Program-made: the position numbers and the translations under genes | Shown here: positions 19,186-29,996 of the stretch, one piece after another | Layout: each line of letters begins with the position of its first letter | Numbering within the stretch: position 1 is the first letter of the stretch | Assembly (NCBI GenBank): GCA_900323505.1 | Contig: OOIN01000003.1 | Span: forward strand, 248,001-312,000 | Source: Ustilago trichophora | Taxonomy: Eukaryota > Basidiomycota > Ustilaginomycetes > Ustilaginales > Ustilaginaceae | Reading direction: 5' to 3' | Length of the DNA: 64,000 nucleotides | Notes under the pieces: model-generated | Databases searched by the model: none | Seen by the model: the letters and a program-made list of their open reading frames with translations, nothing else | What the model was told of the DNA's origin: nothing

Positions 19186-21441
19186 TTACGACTGCTGTGC
19201 TGCGGCAGCAGTGTATGATGCTTGTTCTGCCGCAAATGGTGGCTGTTGCTGATGCTGGGCATGATGGCGCTGCTGCTGCTGCTGCAATCCGATGTCCGAA
19301 ACATTCGACTGACCATTCGATCGCACCGGCTCGCCAGTCTCCGAAGCCTCATCCGCCATCCCCCTCCTGCTCTGCAACTGAACCACCTCCTCGCTGCGCA
19401 CGTACTCGTTCTCATCCGCATCCTCCAACTCATCCTCTTCGTACATCTGATCCATCGGCGCACCTTCATGATACGCCTCCATCAGATGCTCATCCCCGGC
19501 CTGGTAGTAATCGGCAAAATCCTGCTCATGCTCCAAATACTCGTCCTCCTCCATCGTTTCCACTTCCTCTTCCGGATCGATCCTCAAGAATGGATGCTGC
19601 AGCAGCTCTGCCGCCGTCTTGCGTCGCGTACAGTCGACATGCAGGCACGACTTGACCATGTCGAGTGCGTTGGCTACGTCCTCTGCATGTTGCTTGGGGT
19701 TAGGGTGGTTGCCGGGGTTCTTGAGCTCAGGATTGAGCCGGTTGATAAAGTCGGTCAAGGAGGCCGAGTTGCTGACGGTGGGGATGTTGCAGTGGAAAGT
19801 ACGGTTGTGCAGCATGGCACACATCTCCATGCGCGACTTGCCAAAGATGACAGCGATCTCGAGCAATGCCTCCACGTCGTCGTTTGAGTTGAAGACAGGG
19901 AATCGTCGGATGAGGAGAGTGAGGAGGATGACGCCTGCAGACCAGATGTCGATGGCCACCGTCTGATCCTGACATTTCAAGAGGACTTCGGGAGCTCGGA
20001 AGCCTCGTGTTCCTGCACGATTGGCTCGGACGCCCTGACGCGCGTCGTAGACGAGGTAGCCGACTCGCTCGGGAGGCGGATCCATCACGCCAGACTTGGC
20101 TGAGGTGCCCAGAGCGTCCGCACCTGGGCCAGCGCCAGAAGTGGATGCGGCCGAAGCTCCACCGTTCAACACGTTGTTTGCACCCGATGCTGCGCTTTCT
20201 GAAGGCGGAGGCTGCCCCGACAACGGTTTTCCTGGCTCGAACCAGATCGAGTCGACTGCACGGTTGATCTCTTTAGTGCCATGTGGATGTTCAGGTGTCG
20301 GACACGTATGGTGACACTTGCCTCTCCACTCTGTGGCCTCGAAGCGCTCGGCCAGACCAAAGTCACACAAAGTTCCGTGTCCCGTGGAAGGGTCGTAGAG
20401 AAAGTTGGCGGGCTTGATGTCGCGATGCATGATGCCTGCCTCGTGTACGCTCCGCAGAGCTGAAAAGAGGCAGCGAAAATAGTACTTGAAGTCGCCGAGT
20501 GGCATCTCCTTGTAGTAGTCGCGGAAATCGCGGTGTCGACTGTACGGCATGACCACCACAATCTGATCTTCTGAGCGGAAAGCGGTGATGAGGTAGGATA
20601 CGTACTCTGCGGGACGCAGGTCTTCCATGATGGAGAGCTCGTTAAAGATACGCTGCGGGCTGGAGGTGACGTAGATCTTTTTGAGTGCGACATGGCAGAT
20701 GCCTTTGCGGAAGGGGTCGAGAGGGCCACGCAGAACCCACTCGTCATTGTCAAAGGCGTGGTGTTGCAAGTCGATGGCCTTGTAGACGGAGGAGAAGGTG
20801 CCCTCGCCAAGCCGGTCGACAATCTGGTAGTGCTCTCCCAACCCGTCGATTGCGGTTTCGAGGTCTTGGATCTCTTCTTGAAGCTTGATGAGTTCAGCTT
20901 GTCTTGCATCTTCGCTCGAAGTGTTGATGGGCGTGTCTGTGGTTTCTTCGGTGGCTTCGTCTCCATCATCTGTCGCCTCAGCCACTTCATCAGCTGCGCC
21001 GTCATCTTGAGGATGCAAATCGCCGGGGTAATGTTTCAAATGCTGCTGTGGATTGACATCCCTGGAGGTGTGCTGCGCTGGCCCTGACTCGTTGTATGCA
21101 GCTTGTTGCTTTGTTACAGCAGCAGTGGCCGTGTATTCGGGGCGTAGTTGCACCATTTCAGAGGCTGTAGGCTCTTGCCGAGCTCCGATGTCAGCTGGGG
21201 GAGTGCTTTCTTTCGTGTGCACCTGTATTGAGTGATGCGTTTGATGCTGCGAGGGCTGTTGTGTTGGCTTCGCCGTATTTGGCGGGGATGGTATTGATGG
21301 CGAGGGCAGAGCACCTGGGAGCAGTTTTGCCGGTAAAGGTGTCTCAGAAGGACCAGCGTTGGTGTAGCTGTATGCCTCTTGTTGATATGATGTCTGGGAA
21401 GGGTCGAAGCCCTCTTGTTGTTGTTGTTTTGTGTCTGTCAT
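19186..21441 (-). CDS. Cdc7/Hsk1-type kinase (DDK catalytic subunit)
   Basis: 751 residues from the ATG at 21441; upstream open frame lacks an ATG. A disordered Gln/Pro-rich N-terminus precedes a kinase domain. It has glycine loop LGEGTFSSVYKA (from about 211), the catalytic Lys in VALKK (Lys254), MHRDIKPANF (Asp341) and CDFGLAER (Asp360). A long insert, including Cys/His residues and a Ser/Ala/Gly linker, separates the DFG motif from GTRGFRAPEVL. Such kinase inserts are typical of Cdc7. The kinase, with a Dbf4 partner, phosphorylates MCM helicase subunits to fire replication origins. The C-terminal tail is acidic and then Gln/His-rich. It is convergent with eIF3d, with under 300 nt between stops. 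Confidence 0.92.
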   Translation of the reverse strand: MTDTKQQQQEGFDPSQTSYQQEAYSYTNAGPSETPLPAKLLPGALPSPSIPSPPNTAKPTQQPSQHQTHHSIQVHTKESTPPADIGARQEPTASEMVQLRPEYTATAAVTKQQAAYNESGPAQHTSRDVNPQQHLKHYPGDLHPQDDGAADEVAEATDDGDEATEETTDTPINTSSEDARQAELIKLQEEIQDLETAIDGLGEHYQIVDRLGEGTFSSVYKAIDLQHHAFDNDEWVLRGPLDPFRKGICHVALKKIYVTSSPQRIFNELSIMEDLRPAEYVSYLITAFRSEDQIVVVMPYSRHRDFRDYYKEMPLGDFKYYFRCLFSALRSVHEAGIMHRDIKPANFLYDPSTGHGTLCDFGLAERFEATEWRGKCHHTCPTPEHPHGTKEINRAVDSIWFEPGKPLSGQPPPSESAASGANNVLNGGASAASTSGAGPGADALGTSAKSGVMDPPPERVGYLVYDARQGVRANRAGTRGFRAPEVLLKCQDQTVAIDIWSAGVILLTLLIRRFPVFNSNDDVEALLEIAVIFGKSRMEMCAMLHNRTFHCNIPTVSNSASLTDFINRLNPELKNPGNHPNPKQHAEDVANALDMVKSCLHVDCTRRKTAAELLQHPFLRIDPEEEVETMEEDEYLEHEQDFADYYQAGDEHLMEAYHEGAPMDQMYEEDELEDADENEYVRSEEVVQLQSRRGMADEASETGEPVRSNGQSNVSDIGLQQQQQRHHAQHQQQPPFAAEQASYTAAAAQQS

Positions 21442-22308
21442 CGTGAAGGATGGGCCAAGTGTGGCCAATGCTGCGTGTCAGATCGAGGCTATATGCGTCA
21501 CAGATCGATGCATGTATGCACTGAACAGCGAGCTGATGCTTGTACGCTGCTGAAGGCGGGACGGGTTCGGCTCAGTGGCGGTGTGACATGCCCGAGACGA
21601 AGTAGCTGCGTGTGTCTGGGAACGAGCGCTGGAGGCCTGAATTTGGGTTGCGTGGTAGGGATGATCCTCTGGCGCCGAGCTGGACGTTGCGATGCAGGAG
21701 GACAGTCAGATCGATGGCTTGAGTTGCGAAAGGTGACGAGACTCGAGGAGGGAACGTGCAGGAGATGAGTTGTGGGATGTGCTCTGCCAAGAGGAGCCTT
21801 GAAGCTGCTGTACGCCTTTGGTCGAGTGACAGATGGTCTGAAGCGTAGGTGCTGAGCAGCTTGTGACCCGAGAAGAGGAGATGTGATGCTGTTGACAGCC
21901 AGAGTGTTGGTCGGAGTCGCCGAAGCATGATTGGCTTGTTTCGCGTACATCACATTTTCTACCACACATCGAGGGTCCAACTTCGAAGCGGCTCAGACAC
22001 ATTTTTGATTGTTGCAGTTCCACGCTTTGAAATCGGCGAAAAGCATCTCAATCAATATATGTAACAACGCCCGTTGCTTTGCAAGAACAACACCCTTCAC
22101 GCTCATTTTGCCGCGTCTGGCAGAGCAACACGACGCAGAAGTTGAGCTTCTTGGCGCCTTTTGTTTGACTGCACGCAGAAAATTCAAGAAAGCTCGATTC
22201 CTCCACTTTCGAGTTGTTGCGACGCAACGCATATACGCCCGTATGCTCGACACCACCACCACAGCCGTCCAATAGCTGAGTTCACTTGGGCAAGCACGTG
22301 CGCTCAGC
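21442..22308. promoter_or_regulatory. Divergent promoter region, CDC7-like gene and SAP18
   Basis: 867 nt between two divergent start codons. A 160-codon minus-strand frame lies here but has no family features, so it is treated as 5' leader. No specific motif is claimed. Confidence 0.5.
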
Positions 22309-23101
22309 ATGGGTGCACAGCCACCATCCTCTGGCGACGATGTGAGTACGACGACGCAACTGGAAGCTATACATTTGCTCGAATCCACCCGCTAACCCTT
22401 GTCGAAACCCTGGGCTCGCACCACAGGCCACACCCTTCCTACTGAGAGTGTACGTCAAGCCAGCACCTTTTCGACCTCTCGACGACTTTCATCCCGATGT
22501 TCGCCCAGTTCGCGACGAGTTCAAGCTCTATGTCTGGTGAGTTGCATACCTCCTGCACCCCCCAGATCCGGTGCTGGCTGTTTGATGCTAACACCACTCG
22601 TCTGCTTCTTCTTCCGAATACAGGAAGACCAACACATTGAGAGAAGTCGCTCAAATGCTATACGATGCCGACCCCACTGTCTCTACACCGCTCGCTCTGC
22701 ACGCTTTCAGGCGTATTCGTTGGAACCATCGACTGCGCCACTTTGATGCCAAACCTGTGGGCGTCGGTGTCACCCGTGTCCCGCTCGACAGCGTCTCCAG
22801 CCTTCTCTCAGATCTTGACTCGGCAGATCAGGACGGCATGGACCTCGACACGCCAGAATCGAAGCACAACCGCAACACGAGCTCCGCAACAACATCCAAA
22901 CTCCTCGGTTGGGATTTGTTGAACGACGAGATCGATGAAAGCGCAGCGGCTATCACTCTGGCTGAGATCAACCTGGCTGATGGCGATTTGCTAGATTGCG
23001 TCGTCAAGCCAGATCCGTCTTTGGCTATGGCATCCAAGCAGGCTCGTTCGACCGGGCGCGATAGAGCCCCAGTAGATCGCTTCAGTCATTCACGGCGCTG
23101 A
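22309..23101 (+). CDS. SAP18-like histone deacetylase complex subunit, three exons
   Basis: Exons 22309-22341, 22427-22536 and 22624-23101 give about 206 residues. Introns are 22342-22426 (GTGAGT...ACAG) and 22537-22623 (GTGAGT...ACAG), and both junctions keep frame. The join yields ATPFLLRVYVKPAPFRPLDDF, then DEFKLYVW-KTNTLREVAQMLYDADP. This matches the SAP18 pattern: P-LLRV, then YxW-x(5)-LREL, then a strand with F-R-I and a late G-x-L-L-D-C segment. SAP18 has a ubiquitin-like fold and associates with the Sin3-HDAC complex and, with splicing proteins, in ASAP/PSAP complexes. An insertion rich in Asp and Ser interrupts the C-terminal half, making it longer than the animal protein. Confidence 0.85.
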
Positions 23102-23885
23102 TACAGCACTGTCAGGCGTTTCCTGCATGGCCTTCGGTGGACAATCGCGTGTGATCTTGTACTTGTAAACAGAGCCAGTTGCATCGAATCGCAACAGTAT
23201 ACCCAGTTCAATAACACAGTTTGTCCTCCCTACCCTGAGCACGCATCGGAACAATCTCATGACAAACACTTTCACACAGGCAGCCACATGCAGAATGAAA
23301 AGATGGGGGGTTTGGGCGGCCAAAGAAACGGCCTATTTTGGATTGAGGAAAGAGAGCTCGAAGACGACTCGACGAGAAACTAGAGCAATAGCAAGAAAAG
23401 CAAGAAGAGAAGGACGACGGAAGAGTCAGTCGATGATTCCTAGAATAGGAAAGGTCTTGCGTCGTTCGACGGGAATCCTGCATCGGTCCATGCCCTCCTC
23501 CTATTTCTCCACGACAGTGCTCTGGCTCAATGTCAGACAAGTATAATGATTCCGGATAGGGGGTTTTCTTCTCTGTACCCAACTGCAAGGAAGGGCACTA
23601 TCCGTTGAGGGAGTCCTGTATATCATCATTGAATGAGCAAAGTGCAGTAGCCAGCCTTCCCAACTGTCCTCGCTTGCCTTTCCGACCTTGAGTGTTCCTT
23701 GTTGCCGTACTTCGATGCCTTTTCGTCTGTGCCACCCTGTTTCCAACGAACTCCCATCGCCTATTATGTCCGAGTCGATATGAGAGAAAAATACTAACCT
23801 TCAACCTAGAAAACGAAACGCGCAGTGGTCGGATTCCCACTGTCAAAGAAACAACGCGGGTCCGGTGCCAGCTGATGTGAAACGC
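23102..23885. other. Intergenic between convergent SAP18 and RPS12
   Basis: 784 nt of 3' flanking sequence. A 126-codon minus-strand frame is Ser/Cys-rich with no recognisable family. No gene is supported. Confidence 0.55.
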
Positions 23886-24326
23886 TTAGCGGCTCTTGAA
23901 GTACTCGAGGAGAACATTGAGACCCTCAGACTCCTCACCGTAGTCCTTGACGACGACGCAAGAGCAGCCGACGACCTTACGGGGGTTGCCTTCACGGTCG
24001 ATCTTGCAGAGACCGGCCCAGGTACCGAGGGTCTTGGGGTCAGACACCTTGAGGAGGTCGATCTTGTGCTCGTTGCAGAGAGCCTCGATGAGCTTGAGGT
24101 ACTCGGGCTCGTTGCAGGTCTCGACGAGAACGCAAAGGTGGGCCTGACGACGGTCGAGGGCCTTGGCGCACTCACGCAGACCACGGGCGAGACCGTCGTG
24201 GATGAGAGCCTTCTTGAGCACCTCCTGGAGAGCGTCCTCGATGGACATGGCGCCCTTGGCGGCGGGAGCGGCCTCCTCGACCTGAACGTCCTCGACCTGC
24301 TGGGGAACCTCCTCAACGTCAGACAT
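23886..24326 (-). CDS. RPS12: 40S ribosomal protein S12 (eS12)
   Basis: 146 residues in one exon from the ATG at 24326. It has an acidic/Ala-rich N-terminus followed by the eS12 core: [59 protein letters not shown] and [16 protein letters not shown]. The conserved end [17 protein letters not shown] is present. Length and motifs match the family with nothing missing. It is a small-subunit ribosomal protein in the L7Ae/eL30-like fold group. It is transcribed divergently from RPS11, an arrangement that would allow coordinated expression. Confidence 0.97.
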   Translation of the reverse strand: MSDVEEVPQQVEDVQVEEAAPAAKGAMSIEDALQEVLKKALIHDGLARGLRECAKALDRRQAHLCVLVETCNEPEYLKLIEALCNEHKIDLLKVSDPKTLGTWAGLCKIDREGNPRKVVGCSCVVVKDYGEESEGLNVLLEYFKSR

Positions 24327-25228
24327 GGTTACGGTTGGATGAAAAGAAAAAGGTTGGCTTCTTCGAAAGGGATCGCTAAAGAAAGGTGAATAAGGCGATT
24401 CCTACTCAGCACGAAGGGTGAAGAATGGGAATACGAGAGAGATGTGGTGTGGGATGGTGGAGAGGAAACTGGAAACGGCGACGACGGCTTCCTATCATCC
24501 TCGACGCCAGCCCAAGTCTAGCCGGCAGCAGCAACGGCGACGAGCCAAAGTTCGCAACACAGCTTTCCGAAAGCCTGCTCTGCCCTCAAAATTCGATGCA
24601 AATTCACACTGGAAAGCCATCGGGCAACTCATTTTGACTCCATCTCAGTATACAGACTGTGCAACCTGATTTCACCACCCGATCAAGAGGATTTCCGTTG
24701 TTCGAGCTGGCCCTCTGCAGAAGTGCGGCTCCATCCTCGGCCGAGGTCAGAGACATAATCAACACGTGATACGAGCTTTCGGGGCGGAGAAATTTTGTAT
24801 TCTTGACGGGATTCGCGGTGAATTCAATTCGTTACCTGGCTCAAAAAGTCTGAAAATCCGCGGTTGCAGCTCAGTCTCCGAAGCTCAGAGATTCACCAAC
24901 AAGGCAGCAGCACGCAGTCAAGCAGGATGCCGAGGGCGGAACAGTAGTGTGAGATGGCAAACGCAGGACTTGATGGTGGTTTTTTGGGAGAGAAGTTGGC
25001 GTTGAGCCAACAGCCGTGGCTGCAGACAGCAAGAGACACGAGCTGCTGCCCTGAATCTTTGCGTCGAATTCGAGGTTTTTGGCAGATTCCAGCTCGAATC
25101 GCAAGGAGCAAGCGAAGCGGCACCCACCTCACTGAATCAAGCCTGCTCGTCATCGTCGACACCACCATCGTTTCTCCCTCAAGACCTTCACCCTTCCCCA
25201 TCCTTTCTTCACCGTATATTCGCCCATC
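24327..25228. promoter_or_regulatory. Shared divergent promoter region, RPS12 and RPS11
   Basis: 902 nt between the divergent start codons of two small-subunit ribosomal protein genes. No other gene was recognised. Joint regulation is inferred from the arrangement only. Confidence 0.5.
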
Positions 25229-26663
25229 ATGTCGAACGTTGAGCTCGGTGTCCAGACCGAAAAGGCTTTCCAGAAGCAGCCCATCTTCCAGAACTCCAAG
25301 GCTGCTCGTAAGACCACCCGCGACCGCCGATGGTACAAGGACGTCGGTCTTGGCTTCAAGACCCCCCGTGCCGCCATTGACGGTACCTACATTGGTAAGC
25401 ATCCGACAACATCTTGGTAGCAGCAACATCAACAGTCAGCTTCAGCAGCATCATCGCGCACGCATCCAGTTCCAACTTGCGACACTCTTTCGACACAATG
25501 GCAACAGCAACAGCAGCAGTAGCATCGACACATCATGGCAGCATACGAATAGCAGCAGCAGCAGCAGCAGCAGCAACAACATAGAGATCCACACCGACAA
25601 TGGCAGCCGTGATGTTCGCATAAGCACCATCATTGGAAGTATATACATGCTCGGATACTGGACATCTCGACATGGTCACTGGACTTTGACAAGGTCTCAG
25701 CTGGGATCATATGGAAGGGCACAGTATGTCGGCAGGACATGAATCGGCAGTGAAGTCTCGTCGGCGGGGTGGATCAGGATCAGTGTCACTGAAGGAAGAT
25801 CAGCTCGAGCTGTTGCAGAGTCCAAGAATGATAGCAGCAGCATCATAGAACGCATCAACGACTCTCTTTACTTGCTGCATTACCGGAAGAAGAAGCATGT
25901 ACGGAGAAACATTAAAGGTTGATTCGATGTTGGGGATGTTTCGTGGACTGGGTCGTGAAGGGATGCAAACTTCGGCATGGACTATGGACGCAATGCCGGG
26001 CAGATTGCAAAGGATCATGACGCAGCATGCTATTCAGGACGTCCGATATGATCTCCCCATGCAAGCGTTCCCTTCGCCAAAGCCCACGTCTTGCCCTGCT
26101 AATCTTGCGCAGATCGACATACCTGCTTGCTACTGCCACTGCCAACAACATGAGTCCCGCTGCCACTGCCATTGCTTTCGAAGATTGCCAACAATTTGGA
26201 GCTGGAAAGTGCAATGATTCGCATCGACAAGCTGATTGCTGCGCCAACCCACAACAATCACGCGCCTGAATCGTATTGACTGACTCTTTTTGCACCCCTC
26301 TCCTTGAAACATTCGCTTCGACAATTGCGTCCCGGCGCCCTCTCAACAGACAAGAAGTGCCCCTGGACTGGTCTCGTTTCGATCCGTGGCCGTATCCTTA
26401 CCGGCAAGGTTGTCTCGACCAAGATGACCCGTACCATTATCATTCGCCGAGAGTACCTTCACTTTGTGCCCAAGTACTCGCGATACGAGAAGCGCCACAA
26501 GAACGTTGCCGCCCACGTTTCGCCCGCTTTCCGTGTCCAGGTCGGTGACACTGTCACCATCGGTCAGTGCCGCCCCCTCTCCAAGACTGTCCGATTCAAC
26601 GTCCTCAAGGTCGCCAAGAACAAGTCTGCCGAGAAGGCCGCCAAGCAGTTCGGTCGTTTCTAA
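25229..26663 (+). CDS. RPS11: 40S ribosomal protein S11 (uS17), two exons
   Basis: Exons 25229-25394 and 26350-26663 encode 159 residues; the intron is 25395-26349 (955 nt, GTAAGC...ACAG). Exon 1 gives [17 protein letters not shown] and [16 protein letters not shown]. Exon 2 continues [38 protein letters not shown] and [24 protein letters not shown] joined to AC restores Ile-Asp, as in the family. Length agrees with yeast S11 (156 residues). The protein binds 16S-like helices near the base of the 40S body. The intron is far longer than most introns in the window and contains an AGC triplet repeat; no snoRNA could be confirmed inside it. Confidence 0.96.
25551..25575. repeat. (AGC)n triplet repeat inside the RPS11 intron
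   Basis: Eight uninterrupted AGC units plus a base, flanked by further CAG/CAA-type triplets. Intronic, so not translated. Confidence 0.9.
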
Positions 26664-27618
26664 GCGTCTCTCTCTCTCTCACAAGAAGAGCGTCTAGTTT
26701 TGTCCGTATAACCCATATCAACCCACCCTCCCCCCCAAAAGTTCAAAAACAATGGTCTTCGGTTTCAAGGCAAGAGGGCGAGAGCTTGCTTAACCAAGGT
26801 TCCTGTTGTATCACCAACAATGCATCTCTCTTTTTTACTCTCTCTCTTCCACCCTTCATCATCATCATGTATTTTCCTACAACGTCAACACTCTTCCGTT
26901 CAAAAGCGAAAGAGGTGACGCCGACACCCCCATAAACACCTCGCATTTCCAATCAATGCACACATGTCTCCAAGAATCTCGATTTGGTTTGTGCGAATCC
27001 GTTTGTGTGTATGTGTGTGTGATCTGCGCTGGATTGCGTCTCCTTGACAAGGTGTGTTCAGGATATGTTTGCAAGAAGAAAGGGTTGAGAGGAACGATGC
27101 AATTTCCTTGTTTTTTGGCCGAAATGTGCAATTCAGCAGATGCTAACACTGGGCGGAAATCGATCACGACAGATTGCGGACACTCAAAAGCGTGTAAATC
27201 GAGAGCCCGATGCATCGCCTCTTTAGGCCAGCGTGTGCAGAGAAAGACAGAGAGAGTTAGTTGCTGGACAGTCAATTGACGCGCACAGACACAGCCAGAT
27301 CAGCAGTTGAGCCTCAGCGATCTGGGCAGAGTTGATGTGTGTGCACTTGCCAACTGTGGAAGGAAGGTTGTGCGCCATCTCAGCACACACCACAGACACT
27401 CCCCTCATTTCATTCATCCTTGGTTTCCATCACCACATCATCTTCTACTTTTTTCCATCGCACGGCTGAAACCGCGCACACACGCATCGCTTCTACTCAG
27501 CTCAGCCATATCCTCACACCTCGTATCAGCAACAACCCTCTGTGAAACATATACACATCGCGCCTTGTCATCACACAACCGCAGCACACACACACACACA
27601 TATATATATTCCAACACA
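26664..27618. other. Intergenic: RPS11 3' flank and clathrin light chain promoter
   Basis: About 0.95 kb with no recognised gene. Near its right end a (CA)n tract at about 27585-27600 runs into (TA)n, ending nine bases before the start codon at 27619, so it lies in the 5' leader or core promoter. Confidence 0.6.
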
Positions 27619-28620
27619 ATGGCATTCGACTTTGGCGAATCGAAACCCTCGGATCCCACCGCCGACTTCCTCGCTCGCGAGCGTGAGGCAGCAGGCGTAC
27701 TATCCGGTGACGCAGAGCTCTTTGGTGCCTCTTCCACCTCTGCAGCTCCAGGAGGTGGTGCGGATGACTTTGAACGTTCTGCATCCGCTTTCCCCGCCCT
27801 CGACGACGATCTGACCGCCGCCCCCTCCAGCACGACTAACAACAACACCACTAGTGGTGGATTTGGATTCGACGATCTGGACGAGGATAAACCAGAGCCT
27901 GTCTCGGCAAAGCCTGCTGCCGATGATGAGGTCGGAAAGTTTGAGCAAAACTTCCCCGAGTTGGACGATGCACCTTCCGCAGGTGCTAATGGTAACGGTG
28001 CTTTCCACGACGATGCTGTAAGTATTGCACACGATCCATGTACCACATGCCCCGTTGTTCTTTTCGCATACTGACACGTTGAGCTTCGTTTTCATCTTGA
28101 TCCTTACTTTTGCTTGGTAACCCAGGACGATCTCATGAGCGCTCCCGCTCCCACCGCCTCCACCACCACCCGCACCGCACCCACCACCTCTGCTCCTGTC
28201 CAACCCTCCTACTCCTACACTCACGACGACACCGAAGAACCCGCACCCGTCCTCGCCTGGCGCGAATCGCAAAAGGACGCCATCGCAAAACGCGATGCCG
28301 AAGGCGAACGCAAAAAAGCCGAAGCCATCAGCAAAGCCGAACAGGACATTGACAACTTCTACTCCGACTACAACGCCAAAAAGGAAAAGAACATCGCAGC
28401 AAACAAGGAAAACGAAGCCAAATTCCAGGAACAACGCTCGCGCGAACTCGCAGAAGGCACCACCTGGGACAGAGTCACCAAGATCCTCGAATTGAAGAAT
28501 AGCCAGAGTAAAACCATCGCCAGAACCGGTGCCGGAAGCTCGGATCTGTCCAGAATGAAGGAAGTCTATCTCAAACTGAGAAGGGAAGGTGAACGTGCGC
28601 CTGGTGCTGCTGGATACTAA
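27619..28620 (+). CDS. Clathrin light chain, two exons
   Basis: Exons 27619-28017 and 28126-28620 give 297 residues; the intron is 28018-28125 (108 nt, GTAAGT...CCAG). The acidic, disordered N-terminal half contains a FGFDDLDED stretch and EQNFPELDD, similar to the conserved light-chain segment. The C-terminal half is a highly charged helix: [20 protein letters not shown] and [20 protein letters not shown]. It ends with the [11 protein letters not shown] and [16 protein letters not shown] segments that bind the heavy-chain hub. The protein regulates clathrin lattice assembly in endocytosis and Golgi traffic. It is somewhat longer than the 233-residue yeast protein, mainly in the N-terminal half. 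Confidence 0.93.
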
Positions 28621-29078
28621 CCATGCCAAGAGGTGTAGACATCTCGACAACCGGATTCCTTGCACAAACTCGATCCGTCTTTTGTAGACTACCTCTTATT
28701 TTCCTCACCCCTCGCAGAGATTCAAACGTACATTCATTCCTGTGTGTGTCCATCTCACAGATCAAAAGCCTCGTTCTGAACAGCCAATTGAAGACCAACA
28801 CTTCAGATAAGTCCCAACATCATACGATCTCAAATCATCATGAACCATCTCGAACCCTCCAGCCATCTTAGCCCGTCTTAACCTTTCCCTTGCATCTCAT
28901 CAACTTCTACGCCCCGCACTCTGACACATGATCCAAAAAACATTCTCATTGATATACCAAAGCCAACGATACCAGGTGATGCGAAAAATCTTAAAAGTAC
29001 AACAATGACAATAGCCACAAAATTTACCACCTTTTGCCGTTTGCGGGAGGTATGGATGGCTTTTTCGGTAGGGTGAGA
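28621..29078. other. Intergenic between convergent clathrin light chain and PP4 genes
   Basis: 458 nt of 3' flanking sequence, no gene recognised. Confidence 0.6.
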
Positions 29079-29996
29079 CTACAAAAAGTACTCTGGTGCC
29101 GGTCGTTTCGCAGGTACACCATGTGCTTCCTGTGCCGCAGCGTCAAACGTCTCGTACTTCTGATTGAGCGCGTCATCGAGCTTGAGGATGGATGCGACGT
29201 TTCCGCAGCGGTAGCAGTAGTTGGGTGCAGACCATACGGTGACGATGGTGGCGTCAAACATGAGTTTGTATCCTTCGAGTACGAGTTGATGTGCTCTTGC
29301 GATGAGGTCGAGATCGTTTGTATGTGCGAACTGTTTGACAATGTCTCCACCGAAGAGGTATCCTGCGCCTCGGGGGGACATGCCCCAGCCGGTGATGTCG
29401 TCTGGATCGGACCAGAGCAAATCGCACATGGCGCCATCGTGCGGCACTTCTTGCTTTCGATCGATACTGCGGATTTGGTCTAGCGTCGTAATGCTCGGTG
29501 AAAGGCCACCGTGGACGCAAAACACCCTCCCATCGACTACCGCCCCCAAAGCCAAGTAGTCAAACACCTCGCAGCAGTACCTCCATACATTGACGCTGCC
29601 ATACTTCCTCATGCACTCGTCGTAGAATCCATATACCTGCGTGATCTGCCTCGACTCGTGATTACCGCGTATCAAAGTGATTCGATCCGGATAGCGCACC
29701 TTCAACGCCAGCAATAGCAGGAATGTCTCAACCGAGTAGAAGCCACGATCGACAAAGTCACCCATGAAAAGGTAATTGGTCTCGGGACACATGCCGCCGT
29801 GCTTGAACAGTTCCATGAGGTCAAAAAACTGACCGTGAATGTCACCGCATATCGTCACCGGTGCATCGACGTGTTGGACATTGCCTTCTTCGATGAGGAT
29901 CTCGCGTGCCTTGAGACAGAGCTCTTTGACTTGGGTTTCGGACAGAGGCTGGCACTTTTTGAGCTGCTCAATCTGCAGGTCGAGATCGCTACCCAT
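29079..29996 (-). CDS. Serine/threonine phosphatase PP4 catalytic subunit
   Basis: 305 residues from the ATG at 29996; the frame continues 28 codons upstream but [20 protein letters not shown] is the normal PP4/PP2A-like start. Metal-binding motifs are intact: GDIHGQ (51-56), GDFVDRG (79-85) and GNHESRQ (111-117). [11 protein letters not shown] and [11 protein letters not shown] are also present. The C-terminus PAPEYFL ends in the Tyr-Phe-Leu signature for carboxyl methylation. Sequence such as [18 protein letters not shown] and the GYLFGG segment fit PP4 better than PP2A or PP6. PP4 acts in the DNA damage response, centrosome and meiotic control. The TIP41 gene at 45592 encodes a regulator of the same phosphatase group. 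Confidence 0.93.
   Translation of the reverse strand: MGSDLDLQIEQLKKCQPLSETQVKELCLKAREILIEEGNVQHVDAPVTICGDIHGQFFDLMELFKHGGMCPETNYLFMGDFVDRGFYSVETFLLLLALKVRYPDRITLIRGNHESRQITQVYGFYDECMRKYGSVNVWRYCCEVFDYLALGAVVDGRVFCVHGGLSPSITTLDQIRSIDRKQEVPHDGAMCDLLWSDPDDITGWGMSPRGAGYLFGGDIVKQFAHTNDLDLIARAHQLVLEGYKLMFDATIVTVWSAPNYCYRCGNVASILKLDDALNQKYETFDAAAQEAHGVPAKRPAPEYFL

Noticed and set aside
21498..21980. 160-codon minus-strand frame upstream of the Cdc7-like kinase
   Set aside because: No recognisable domain; composition like untranslated leader; lies in the shared promoter with SAP18.
23208..23588. 126-codon Ser/Cys-rich minus-strand frame between SAP18 and RPS12
   Set aside because: Low-complexity, no signal peptide, no conserved spacing; probably 3' flanking sequence.
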